Source of the DNA: Durusdinium trenchii | Taxonomy: Eukaryota > Sar > Dinophyceae > Suessiales > Symbiodiniaceae | Length of the DNA stretch: 64,000 nucleotides | Direction: 5' to 3' | Assembly: GCA_963970005.1 (NCBI GenBank) | Contig: CAXAMN010026672.1 | Location: 399,999 to 463,998, forward strand | In this document: positions 63,980-64,000 of the stretch, in pieces | How the letters are laid out: each line of letters opens with the position of its first letter | Position numbering within the stretch: the stretch's first letter is position 1 | Translations under genes and position numbers: made by a program | Notes under the pieces: generated by a model | Told to the model about the DNA's origin: nothing | Databases searched by the model: none | What the model saw: only the letters and a program-made list of their open reading frames with translations

Positions 63980-64000
63980 TAGTCCAGCCTAGTAGCGATG

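Noticed and set aside
1..64000. tRNA, rRNA, CRISPR or bacterial promoter/terminator features
   Set aside because: No cloverleaf, conserved rRNA core, spaced direct repeats or operon structure was seen; a T-arm-like piece at 50923-50945 is isolated.
1..64000. Relict trans-spliced leader (CCGTAGCCATTTTGGCTCAAG type) marking retrogenes
   Set aside because: Looked for by eye on both strands, including upstream of the retroelement and the 14670 ORF; none found.

Overview
The window looks like nuclear DNA of a dinoflagellate, most like a Symbiodiniaceae genome. That assignment is an inference from style: one large multi-ORF non-LTR retrotransposon carrying a DNA cytosine methyltransferase, a Ty1/copia relic with a dinoflagellate-type C-terminal extension, many small hairpin (MITE-like) elements with long inverted ends, a 45-bp 'MAS/MAFNL' type tandem repeat, and short GC-rich exon-like islands (about 50-180 nt) scattered through kilobases of repeat-filled sequence. 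There is no sign of bacterial operons, tRNA or rRNA genes, or CRISPR.

The dominant feature is a nearly intact retroelement on the minus strand, 40507-50947 (about 10.4 kb). It is bracketed by a perfect 15-bp direct repeat (ATCTTCAAACAAACA at 40492-40506 and 50948-50962), read here as its target-site duplication. In its own 5'-3' order it encodes: (1) a 716-codon ORF with a C5 cytosine methyltransferase followed by the His/Asp half of a Ulp1-like (C48) cysteine protease domain; (2) a 942-codon ORF that begins with the rest of that protease domain, then has a second complete C48-like domain (H129, D148, Q184, C190), a Cys/His cluster and a C-terminal coiled coil; (3) a 1750-codon ORF with apurinic endonuclease, reverse transcriptase, CCHC finger and RNase H. 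ORF1 and ORF2 are joined by a +1 frame change at CGU-UGA. ORF2 and ORF3 are in the same frame and separated only by a UGA in the context UGA-CUAG, a known leaky-stop context. I infer one polyprotein of about 3,400 residues made by two recoding events.

Layout: 1-993, minus-strand Ty1/copia fragment with a methyltransferase-like tail, plus a second relic. 994-32600, introns/intergenic DNA with hairpin repeats, microsatellites and exon-like islands on both strands. 32690-35700, TGTGATGTTGAG-type arrays (with a 10-N gap) enclosing a broken minus-strand coding region. 36548-39915, minus-strand candidate exons and one strong plus-strand exon. 40507-50947, the retroelement. 51163-63352, candidate exons, mostly minus strand, whose phases can be chained into one gene; if right, the retroelement sits in an intron of that gene in the same orientation. 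The exon calls rest on reading frame, AG/GT (or GC) signals and phase only. GC-rich islands often read open on both strands, so these calls are tentative.
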